From Desmonostoc muscorum LEGE 12446 (lineage in GTDB: Bacteria > Cyanobacteriota > Cyanobacteriia > Cyanobacteriales > Nostocaceae): a stretch of DNA of 64,000 bases. The stretch is from positions 4,402,001-4,466,000 of the forward strand of contig NZ_JADEXS020000001.1 of assembly GCF_015207005.2 (NCBI RefSeq). Direction: 5' to 3'. The notes beneath the pieces are model-generated. The model did not search any database. It was not told where the DNA came from and saw only the letters and a list, made by a program, of their open reading frames with translations. Below are positions 8,306 through 16,065 of this stretch, piece by piece; within the stretch, counting starts at the first letter, position 1, and the number at the start of each line of letters is the position of its first letter. The translations under genes and the position numbers were made by a program.

Positions 8306-8803
8306 ATGATTGAAATGAAAGTCGCTGGCATAGCATTAGATGCCATAACCCGTAGCCCGATCGTACTTTTGAAAGATTCTTCAGATCGGCGGGCTTTGCC
8401 AATTTACATCGGTCAGGAACAAGCTAGGGCAATTATGGGGGCACTGGAAAATCAGAAGCCTCCTAGACCCTTGACCCACGATTTGATGGTGAATCTTCTA
8501 GAAACCTGGAACATGACTCTAGAGAAGGTGATTATTCACTCCTTACAAAAGGATACATTTTATGCAGCCTTAATTGTCCAGCAAGGTGAGATCAAAAAGG
8601 AAATTGACGCCCGTCCTAGTGATGCGATCGCCATTGCCCTCCGCACAAATACACCGATTTGGGTAATGGAAGAAGTCATCGCTGATGCTTCTATCCCTGT
8701 TGACCGCGATGCAGATGAAGCCGAACAGCAAGCCTTCCGTGAATTTGTTTCCAATCTCCGCCCTGAAGATTTGATCAAGCGCTTTGGTAATGGCGACAGC
8801 TAG
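8306..8803 (+). CDS. Bifunctional nuclease domain (DUF151) protein
   Basis: A 165-residue protein that is almost entirely the BFN/DUF151 domain (about residues 1-135). Family blocks are MKVAGIALD, the RALPIYIGQEQARAI block and DARPSDAIAIALR (about 101-113, with acidic residues conserved in the family). Plant and bacterial relatives have been reported to act on RNA and DNA, while T. maritima structures leave the activity open. The C-terminal tail (DRDADEAEQQAFREFVSNL) is the acidic UVR-like extension often seen. It is a conserved cyanobacterial housekeeping gene whose precise role is unknown. Confidence 0.85.
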   Translation: MIEMKVAGIALDAITRSPIVLLKDSSDRRALPIYIGQEQARAIMGALENQKPPRPLTHDLMVNLLETWNMTLEKVIIHSLQKDTFYAALIVQQGEIKKEIDARPSDAIAIALRTNTPIWVMEEVIADASIPVDRDADEAEQQAFREFVSNLRPEDLIKRFGNGDS

Positions 8804-8811
8804 AAAAGTTA

Positions 8812-8890
8812 TGAGTTCAGAGTTATGAGTTAAGAGTTATTTTAGTTCAACTCCTAACTCCTAACTCCTAACTATTAACTCCTAACTCTG
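8812..8890. repeat. STRR tract (AACTCCT / GAGTTAT units)
   Basis: GAGTTAT-type heptamers (8813-8839) face CCTAACT-type heptamers (8850-8888), forming an inverted pair that fills the gap between the nuclease-domain gene and the reductase start. It leaves no clear Shine-Dalgarno for the latter. Confidence 0.8.
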
Positions 8891-8896
8891 TTAACG

Positions 8897-10027
8897 ATGC
8901 AATACCGACGCTTTGGGAAAACAAATTTGCGCCTCTCGGTTTTTTCCTTGGGAACAATGCGCTACCTGGCTGATTTTGAAAATGCCCAGCAAACCATCGA
9001 ACAAGCCTTAGCCTTAGGAATTAATCATCTAGAAACTGCCAAAGGTTACGGCAAAAGTCAGGAATATCTTGGTAGGGCGCTAAAAGCTGGTTTATCAGTA
9101 CCCCGAACGAAGCTGCACGTTACTACTAAAATCCCAGCCACAGCAGATGCTGACACCATGCGTCGGTGCATCGACGAATCCCTAGAACAATTACAAATAG
9201 ATTATCTAGATTGCTTAGGCATTCATGGCTTGAACACCTGGCAACATTTGGAATGGGTGCAAGCCAAAAATGGCTGTATGCAAGCTGTCGAAGAAGCTGT
9301 TGCTGATGGTCGAGTGCGACACGTTGGTTTTTCTACCCACGGTTCGTTAGAACTAATTCAGGCAATTGTAAATACAGATTTTTTTGAATTTGTCAATCTG
9401 CATTATTACTATTTTTTCCAACGGCACGCCCCAGCGATTCAACTAGCTGCCGAAAAAGATATGGGGATTTTCATAATTTCCCCTGCCGATAAGGGAGGAC
9501 GCCTCTACACACCACCCCAAACCCTTAAAGATTTGTGTCAGCCGTATTCACCCTTAGAATTAAACTATCGATTTTTACTTGCTGACGGGCGTATTACTAC
9601 TTTAAGCGTAGGGCCAGCTAACCCAGAAGAATTAATCGAACCTCTGCGGGTTGCTGAGCGAGATAATCAACTCACACTAGAAGAAATTTCTGCATTTGAG
9701 CGATTAGAAAATCAGCAAAAAATTGCTTTAGGAACTGATAAATGTAGCCAGTGTTATGCTTGTTTGCCCTGCCCAGAAAATATCAATATTCCAGAGGTAT
9801 TGCGGTTACGTAATCTCGCCGTGGCATACGATATGGCTGACTATGGACAATACCGTTACGGAATGTTTGAAAATGCCGGTCATTGGTTCCCTGGAATGAA
9901 AGGTAATCGGTGTACAGAATGTGGTGACTGTTTGCCAAGATGTCCAGAAAACTTAGATATTCCAACTTTATTGGAAGATGCTCACCAGAGATTAAGCGGG
10001 AAGGCAGGTAGGAGATTGTGGGGATAA
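8897..10027 (+). CDS. Aldo/keto reductase with two C-terminal 4Fe-4S motifs
   Basis: 376 residues: an aldo/keto reductase barrel (about 1-270) fused to a ferredoxin-like tail. AKR catalytic positions are Tyr in KGYGKSQEYLG (about 50), Lys in VTTKIPA (about 78) and His in LGIHGLNT (about 107). The usual catalytic Asp of DTAxxYG is Glu here (LETAKGYG). The tail has CSQCYACLPCPENINIP and CTECGDCLPRCPENLDIP, each a four-Cys cluster followed by Pro. The first has the shorter CxxCxxCxxCP spacing. Such fusions are predicted to pass electrons between an iron-sulphur donor and a carbonyl substrate; the substrate is unknown. Monocistronic ATG start. Confidence 0.88.
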   Translation: MQYRRFGKTNLRLSVFSLGTMRYLADFENAQQTIEQALALGINHLETAKGYGKSQEYLGRALKAGLSVPRTKLHVTTKIPATADADTMRRCIDESLEQLQIDYLDCLGIHGLNTWQHLEWVQAKNGCMQAVEEAVADGRVRHVGFSTHGSLELIQAIVNTDFFEFVNLHYYYFFQRHAPAIQLAAEKDMGIFIISPADKGGRLYTPPQTLKDLCQPYSPLELNYRFLLADGRITTLSVGPANPEELIEPLRVAERDNQLTLEEISAFERLENQQKIALGTDKCSQCYACLPCPENINIPEVLRLRNLAVAYDMADYGQYRYGMFENAGHWFPGMKGNRCTECGDCLPRCPENLDIPTLLEDAHQRLSGKAGRRLWG

Positions 10028-10101
10028 AAATGTAAAATTTATAAAGATTAAATAGAGTTAGGAAGATCCGCCCAACCAGGGGTATCTCGCGCAAAGTAAA
10101 G

Positions 10102-11933
10102 ATGAAAATTAAAAAAAAAGAAATACCCTACGCCAATCACTGAGGGTTTTCCGTTACAGTGGACGGGCTGTAAGCTTAGTATGGACTACTAGCCGATCGC
10201 TGACTATTTTTCTGGCTAGTTTAACAATAGTTGCTGGTGTTTTACCGGCGGCGATATCCTACATCAGTAAGTTAATTGTTGATGCGGTAGTATTTGCCTC
10301 TCAAGTTAACTCAGAAAACAATGCTGGTGTCAATATTTATCCTTCTCTGTTGTATGTAGGATTAGAAGCGATCGCTGTCATTTTACTAGCAGGTAGTCAG
10401 CGGGGAATCATTATTTGTCAGTCGTTATTGCGGGCACTAATGGGTCAGCGCGTGAATGTACTGATCTTAGAAAAGGCGCTAACACTGGATCTTAGGCAGT
10501 TTGAAGACTCAGAATTTTATGACAAATTGACCAATGCCCGACGAGAAGCATCAGTTCGTCCCCTTTCATTAGTAAATCGCACCTTTGGGTTAGTGCAAAA
10601 TGCCCTTTCCCTGGCCGCCTACGGTATTTTGCTAGTAAATTTCTCAGTTTGGGCGGTAGTGGTACTGATTTTGGCAGCGATGCCTGTATTTATTGCGGAA
10701 ACCAAGTTTGCTGGGGAAGCCTTTCGCTTGTTTAGTTGGCGTGCCCCAGAAACTCGTCAACAGCACTACTTAGAAAATCTACTAGCAAGAGAAGATTTTG
10801 TCACAGAAGTCAAACTCTACCAGTTAGGAGAGATGTTGCTAGGACGTTACCGCAACCTGTTCAATCAACTCTATGATGAAGACCGCGATTTGACTCTGCG
10901 GCGAGGATTATGGGGATATCTCCTGAGTTTAGTCAGTACTGGTGCTTTTTACCTAGCATATGCTTGGATTGTCCTGGAAACAGTGCTAGGTAAGATTTCT
11001 TTGGGAGATATGACAATGTATCTCACTGTGTTTCGCCAAGGACAGTCCACTTTCTCTAATGCCCTCACTTCTATTGGAGGGATGTATGAAGACAACCTAT
11101 ATCTATCAAATCTCTACGATTTCCTCGAAGAGAAAGTACCAAAGTCTTGGGGTAAGGCAAGCATTGGTTTAAATCCCCAAGATGGTATCCGTTTTGAGAA
11201 CGTATCTTTTACTTATCCGGGAAGTTCCAAGCCAGCCTTGAGAAACATTTCGCTGCATTTGAAACCCAGAGAGAAACTGGCAATAGTGGGTGAAAACGGT
11301 TCCGGTAAGACTACCTTAATCAAACTACTTACCCGACTCTACACCCCTGACTCTGGGCGAATTTTCTTAGATGGCTTGGACTTGCAGGAATGGGATGTGG
11401 ATGTGTTGCGGCGTCGCATTGGTGTGATTTTTCAGAACTTTGTCCGCTACCAGTTCACTGTGGGTGAGAATATTGGCGTCGGCGATGTAGAACATCTCGA
11501 AAACAAAACCCAGTGGGAAACTGCTGCCCAAAAAGGCATGGCACAATCTTTTATCGACCAATTACCCCAAAGCTTCCAGACTCAGCTTGGTCGTTGGTTT
11601 AAGGGAGGACAAGAACTTTCTGGGGGACAGTGGCAGAAAATTGCCTTGTCTCGTGCTTTTATGCGATCGCAAGCAGATATCTTGGTGTTAGATGAACCAA
11701 CATCAGCAATAGATGCCCAAGCTGAGTTTGAGATTTTCAATCATTTTCGGACTATTACTCAAAATCAGATGGTACTTTTGATTTCCCATCGCTTCTCAAC
11801 GGTACGAATGGCTGACAAAATCGTAGTTATAGAAAACGGTGAAGTTATAGAACAGGGAACTCACGAAGAACTGTTACAGCTAGGGGGACGTTATGCCAAA
11901 TTGTTTCTGTTACAAGCAGCCGGTTATCAATAG
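10102..11933 (+). CDS. ABC exporter (fused permease-ATPase) with a frame break at an A9 tract
   Basis: The permease (six helices, about residues 20-320) and ATPase share one chain. The ATPase shows Walker A GENGSGKTT, the signature ELSGGQWQKIALSRA, Walker B DILVLDEPTSAID and the H-loop ISHRFST. It is a homodimeric-type exporter; the substrate is unknown. The main frame has a usable start codon only at 10350 (TTG), which would delete the first membrane helix. Coding sequence is clear upstream, however (SLTIFLASLTIVAGVLPAAI encoded before 10350). The only plausible ATG (10102) is in another frame, separated by AAAAAAAAA (10111-10119). Ten or seven A would restore one 610-residue frame. It is either a frameshifted gene, a sequencing error in a homopolymer, or a slippage site. 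Confidence 0.8.
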
Positions 11934-12104
11934 GAAAGGAAGCTAATAGACTGTGTGAATTGAGATAGCGATGTCTAGGTTGCGCTGCGCCTACGCTCAC
12001 TTTGTAGAAAGCACATAATATCTCTATCTAACCACGTTAAACTGTTCAGTAAATATAGGTCACTAGACGCTCCGTATCGTTAAACATTGCTACCTGATAA
12101 AATT
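11934..12104. repeat. Intergenic region with a small GC-rich dispersed repeat
   Basis: The gap between the exporter and the Uma2 gene holds ATGTCTAGGTTGCGCTGCGC followed by CTACGCTCAC (about 11970-11999). A related phrase occurs in reverse at about 49934-49962 (GGCGTAGGCGTAGCCCAACC then TAGACAT). It is a dispersed small palindromic repeat. No gene is seen. Confidence 0.5.
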
Positions 12105-12737
12105 ATGCAAATAACAAAACAGCGATACTATACCCCAGAGGAATATTTAGAGCTAGAAGAAACTGCTGAGTACAAAAGTGAATACATTGATGGGCAAATA
12201 ATTCCTATGGCGGGCGGAACAGTAAATCACAATCGTATAGCTGGTAATTTCTATGCTGTGTTAAATTTCGCGTTCAGACAACAAGAATACGAAGTGTTTA
12301 ACAGCGATATGCGTCTATGGATACACCAAAAGCGTATCTACACGTATCCAGATGTAACAGTAATAGTCGGTGAACCAGAATTTTTCAACAACCGTACAGA
12401 TATTATTACAAACCCCCAAGTTATTGTTGAGGTTTTGTCTAAATCTACTAAAAACTACGATTCTCCTGCGCAGACGCTATGCGAACGCGAAGATAAATTT
12501 CAGGCTTACCGAACTATTTCTACCTTTCAAGAATATTTATTAATTGACCAAACTCGGATTCATGTAGAACAATTTTCCAAAACTGGAAAAAAGCAATGGG
12601 CGCTTCGTGAATATGATGAAGAAGATGAAGCGATCGCACTTGCAACCGTACCCTTTGAGATTTCTTTGCAGGATTTATATAACAAGGTAAACTTTGAGCC
12701 TGTTGAGTTGGAAGTTGATGTAGAAGAGTTGGAGTGA
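12105..12737 (+). CDS. Uma2-family (DUF820) endonuclease-like protein
   Basis: About 210 residues of the Uma2/DUF820 family, PD-(D/E)xK-fold proteins greatly expanded in cyanobacteria, of unknown role and probably linked to mobile DNA. Family marks are YYTPEEYLELEE, AEYKSEYIDGQIIPMAGGT, IYTYPDVTVIVGEPE (catalytic Asp), PQVIVEVLSKSTKNYD (Glu) and FQEYLLIDQ. The ATG at 12105 was preferred over a TTG six codons earlier. Between NYD and REDKFQAYR lies an extra eight-residue phrase (SPAQTLCE) encoded by a 24-bp GC-rich insertion that most family members appear to lack. The gene begins the 12-16 kb accessory island. Confidence 0.85.
   Translation: MQITKQRYYTPEEYLELEETAEYKSEYIDGQIIPMAGGTVNHNRIAGNFYAVLNFAFRQQEYEVFNSDMRLWIHQKRIYTYPDVTVIVGEPEFFNNRTDIITNPQVIVEVLSKSTKNYDSPAQTLCEREDKFQAYRTISTFQEYLLIDQTRIHVEQFSKTGKKQWALREYDEEDEAIALATVPFEISLQDLYNKVNFEPVELEVDVEELE
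12462..12485. repeat. 24-bp in-frame insertion resembling a small dispersed repeat
   Basis: The insert (TCTCCTGCGCAGACGCTATG then CGAA) is a multiple of three, much more GC-rich than the flanking AT-rich gene, and contains a GCGCAGACGC/ATGCGAACGC partial palindrome. Removing it restores the usual family sequence NYD-R-DKF. This matches the size and behaviour of the very small mobile repeats described in Nostoc genomes. Confidence 0.65.
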
Positions 12738-12865
12738 AAGGAGCGATCGCATTTTCTCGATAAAATACGTGTTGTCTAAGGTTCTATAGTTAACGTAAAT
12801 AAAATAAATTATTCAGTATATGTTCTCAGAATACAGAGAAGCAGTACTACATTTGAAACAAAATC

Positions 12866-13414
12866 ATGGCTACAGGTAAAGAGTATGAAGCTAAAATTGC
12901 AAACTATAACTGGGATGATTTAATCCAACTGTGGTCATAAATTGAGTCAGGTGATACTCCTGGTTGGGACGCAGGTAAAGCATTAGAGTATTTAGTTTTA
13001 CGAGCCTTTGAACTGGATGGTGCTGAAGTAACCTGGCCTTATAGTGTACGAGTCGATGGATATGAATTAGAACAAATTGATGGAGTCGTTTATTCAGAAG
13101 GCTCAGCTTGTATTATAGAATGCAAAGATTCAAGTAAAAACGTTGATGTTGTACCAATTGCAAAGCTAAGAAATCAACTATTACGCAGACCAACAACAAC
13201 TATCGGTAGTGTATTTAGTAGTAATGGATTTACGGAAGCTTCTAGAATTTTAGCCAGATTTATTTCACCCCAAACTATTTTGTTGTGGGGAGGACATGAA
13301 ATTAGATACTCACTGTACAATAAATTTATACGTAGGTCGCTAATCAAAAAATATAGGTACTGCGTTGAGTATGCTCTTCCTGATTATGACATTACAATTG
13401 AGGATACATTATGA
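12866..13414 (+). pseudogene. Mrr-like PD-(D/E)xK nuclease with premature stop
   Basis: One frame of 182 codons is interrupted only by TAA at codon 25 (12938-12940). After it the frame reads a restriction-endonuclease-like domain: GWDAGKALEYLVLRAFEL, then QIDGVVYSEG (Asp72) and CIIECKD (Glu85-x-Lys87), the PD-(D/E)xK core. It continues with IGSVFSSNGFTEASRI, as in Mrr_cat proteins. No ATG, GTG or TTG follows the stop before the domain, so intact translation needs readthrough or an unusual start; a single C-to-T change (CAA to TAA) would explain it. The end overlaps the next gene by ATGA. It is probably a recently inactivated type IV-like restriction nuclease. Confidence 0.7.
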
Positions 13415-13959
13415 CCCTAGCTTATATTATTACAGAAGGAAATAAAGATATAGAAATTTTAAAGCAATTGCTGCCTAAATTTGTTAGTCAAGACATTAAC
13501 TTTAAATTTGTAGATGGTTCAGGGCAGTATGGAGCGCGATCATTAGCAAGTACACTTTTAGTTACTAGATCAATTCCTGTTGCTTTAGTTACTGATGCAG
13601 ATACAGAAGATAATTCACTTGTTAGTGAACAATTAGATTCACTTAATTATCTACTCCGTCAAGCCTCTCCTGGCATACCTTATAAAGTGTTTCTAGCAGT
13701 TCCAGAAATAGAAATAATTTTATTGCAAGACCGCTCACTAATTGAAAAAATAGCTGAACGCAGCTTTAGTGATTTAGAGTGGCAACTGGCTCATAGTAAA
13801 CCCAAAGATTTTTTAACAGCCGTTTTTGGAAAAGATACGCCATTTAATAAAATATTTAACAAAATGAATAATGATGAAATTCAAACAGTGCGACAACATC
13901 CATTGATACAAGACCTGATTAATTTTTTATCATCAGTCGCTGCTACACCTACAGTTTAA
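13411..13959 (+). CDS. Small TOPRIM-like protein, partner of the Mrr-like nuclease
   Basis: 182 residues, not a named family to me, but with TOPRIM hallmarks: a hydrophobic strand ending in Glu (AYIITEGNKDIE, Glu9) and a later strand with the Asp-x-Asp pair (VALVTDADTED, Asp62/Asp64). These are followed by FLAVPEIEIILL. TOPRIM domains bind Mg2+ and cut or rearrange DNA in OLD nucleases, RNase M5 and topoisomerases. It is translationally coupled (ATGA) to the nuclease gene, which implies a two-component nuclease unit. AT-rich, like the rest of the island. Function is inferred from motifs only. Confidence 0.65.
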   Translation: MTLAYIITEGNKDIEILKQLLPKFVSQDINFKFVDGSGQYGARSLASTLLVTRSIPVALVTDADTEDNSLVSEQLDSLNYLLRQASPGIPYKVFLAVPEIEIILLQDRSLIEKIAERSFSDLEWQLAHSKPKDFLTAVFGKDTPFNKIFNKMNNDEIQTVRQHPLIQDLINFLSSVAATPTV

Positions 13960-14156
13960 ATTTATTAATTATTAATCAAAGCGATCGCCTGATTGTGTAA
14001 AATACCTTTCACCTATAATCAAATAATGATTCACAACAAAGAAAAATTTATTTTTTTGGGGTAGCGATCGCCCCTGTTTGCTAAAGTGAGAGATATTATG
14101 ATTACCATTTCTAATATCAATCATTACCTTTGTGTTGTCTCCGGCTAGCTTTTATT

Positions 14157-15305
14157 ATGTTGAAGACGATAAAAATAGAGAATTTCCGTAGTTTCCAGTC
14201 CTTCGAGCTTCAGCAGCTTGGTAGAGTCAACCTGCTCGTTGGTAAAAACAATATCGGTAAAACATCAATACTGGAAGCTATTCAACTTTTATGCTCACGG
14301 AATAATCTTGAACCACTACGTCAAACAATGACTAACCGGAGTGAATATTTTTTTGATGATGAGCGTAGTGAGCGTAGGGTAGCTCAAGAGCTTGATATCC
14401 GTCACCTTTTTTATGGTCATGAGATTGAACAGGGGAGTAAATTTTCAATCACAGGTACTAATGGCAATATTCAAGAGGAGCTTGTTGTATCAATAGAAGT
14501 ACGCAAGATTTCCTCAAAAGAGCCACTTCTCCCGTCGGATGAGTTTCTAATGTCATCCGATGAGTTTCTATATGATGAAATTCCAGATGCATTAAGAGAA
14601 CTGGATTTCAGTGTAAAGTGGAGTTTTGGGCGAGAAGAAGAGCCTTGGAGACTACCGCTATCAGCTAATGGCGGACTTTCTATAAATTATGTTCGCCAAT
14701 TGCGTAAAAATACTAAAAATCCAGCACCAAAAATCCAATTTGTAACATCATCTTCTCTAGGAACCGAGAAGATGATTGAACTATTTGATCAGATAGTATT
14801 AACGCCTGAAGAAAAACTTGTGGAGAAGGCACTTCATAGAATAGACTCTAAAATTGAACGGATTGCTCCAGTTAGTTCTCAAAAATTAAGGTATTCCTTA
14901 GACTCACGGGGTGGCTTTTTTGTGCTTCTTTCTGAAAATAACCAGCGTGTGCCAATAGGCAGCATGGGTGATGGTATTTGGCGGATATTAGGACTTGCAC
15001 TGGCTACAGTATGTGCTAAAGATGGATATTTATTCGTTGATGAAATTGATACTGGACTCCATTTCACAGCTATGTCTGATATGTGGAAACTGATTTGGGA
15101 AACAGCCAAAAGATTAAATGTGCAAGTTTTCGCAACCACTCACAATAGTGATTGTTGGACTAGTTTAGCTACTATTGCAGAGCAGGAAGATGCAATTGAG
15201 GATGGCATTAGAATTCACAGAATTGAAAAAGGAAAAGAAACAAGTGTAGTCTTCACTGAACCTCAAATTGTCATTGCTGCCGAAAGAGAAATTGAGGTAC
15301 GTTAG
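14157..15305 (+). CDS. OLD/RecF-like AAA ATPase of a two-gene TOPRIM system
   Basis: About 382 residues. It has Walker A in LLVGKNNIGKTSILEA (Gly29-Ser37) preceded by IENFRSFQSFEL, typical of ABC/SMC-like RecF and OLD ATPases. It also has a signature-like GSMGDGIWRILGLALA, Walker B YLFVDEIDTGLH (about 289-300) and the H-loop FATTHNSD (about 321-328). There is no TOPRIM domain on the same chain. That activity is supplied by the next gene, three bases downstream, a split arrangement like PARIS and other class-4-like OLD systems. The ATG is chosen because a TTG nine codons upstream precedes a non-conserved leader. Anti-phage function is inferred, not shown. Confidence 0.8.
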   Translation: MLKTIKIENFRSFQSFELQQLGRVNLLVGKNNIGKTSILEAIQLLCSRNNLEPLRQTMTNRSEYFFDDERSERRVAQELDIRHLFYGHEIEQGSKFSITGTNGNIQEELVVSIEVRKISSKEPLLPSDEFLMSSDEFLYDEIPDALRELDFSVKWSFGREEEPWRLPLSANGGLSINYVRQLRKNTKNPAPKIQFVTSSSLGTEKMIELFDQIVLTPEEKLVEKALHRIDSKIERIAPVSSQKLRYSLDSRGGFFVLLSENNQRVPIGSMGDGIWRILGLALATVCAKDGYLFVDEIDTGLHFTAMSDMWKLIWETAKRLNVQVFATTHNSDCWTSLATIAEQEDAIEDGIRIHRIEKGKETSVVFTEPQIVIAAEREIEVR

Positions 15306-15307
15306 TG

Positions 15308-15988
15308 ATGGCAAAAGGTTACGTAGCTAAGAAACTGTTAGTAGAAGGGCAAGACGATTTAAGAGTTATACCAGAATTAATAGAAAAAAATGGAATTCCT
15401 TGGGGTGAAAAGAAAAAAGACGCGATTGTATTAATAGAAGATTGTGGAGGTTACAACAAAATTAATACAGACTTAATATCTGCTGAATTACAAGCATCAG
15501 GGCTTACCAATCTAGGCTTAATAATAGATGCAGATGAAGATTTATCCACACGTTGGATAAGCATAAGAAATGCTTGTTTGCCAAGTATACCTGACATTCC
15601 TGAACAAATACCAGAAACAGGACTTATACACGTTACAAAAAATGGAATTAAGTTTGGCATTTGGATGATGCCAGATAACCAAATGGGAGGTATGTTAGAG
15701 ACTTTTTTAGCTTATATGATAAGAGATGAAGGCAAGGTTATTTGGCAATATGCTCAAGAAGTGGTAAAAGAAGCAAAAAATAAAGGAGCATTATTTAAAG
15801 ATTCCTATTTTGATAAAGCTAAAATTTACAGCTGGTTAGCATGGCAAGAAGAACCAGGAAGGCAACTGCATCAAGCTATAAAGTATGAAATTCTGAATCC
15901 ACAGCATCCAGAAGCACAGATATTCGTAACCTGGTTTAAAACTTTATACGATTTACAATCCTCAGATGTATTTGATAGTCAAAAATAG
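15308..15988 (+). CDS. DUF3226 TOPRIM-fold protein, partner of the ATPase
   Basis: 226 residues. The N-terminal strand KKLLVEGQDDLRVI supplies the TOPRIM Glu (about 13), and GLIIDADEDLSTRW supplies the Asp-x-Asp (about 75-77). GIWMMPDNQMGGMLETFL is the DUF3226 family block, with a conserved Glu like that in OLD nucleases. The C-terminal half (AKIYSWLAWQEEPGRQLHQA) is also characteristic. The start is ATG, two bases after the ATPase stop; an overlapping GTG exists one codon earlier. The pair forms a predicted ATP-gated nuclease. It sits beside a second TOPRIM unit, so this is plausibly a defence island. Activity is untested. Confidence 0.8.
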   Translation: MAKGYVAKKLLVEGQDDLRVIPELIEKNGIPWGEKKKDAIVLIEDCGGYNKINTDLISAELQASGLTNLGLIIDADEDLSTRWISIRNACLPSIPDIPEQIPETGLIHVTKNGIKFGIWMMPDNQMGGMLETFLAYMIRDEGKVIWQYAQEVVKEAKNKGALFKDSYFDKAKIYSWLAWQEEPGRQLHQAIKYEILNPQHPEAQIFVTWFKTLYDLQSSDVFDSQK

Positions 15989-16065
15989 CGATCGCCCCCA
16001 TCTCTCCCCACCATCCCCCACCAACTTAGATAAAATCACTATGGTGCTACTTAACCCTAAGTCTA

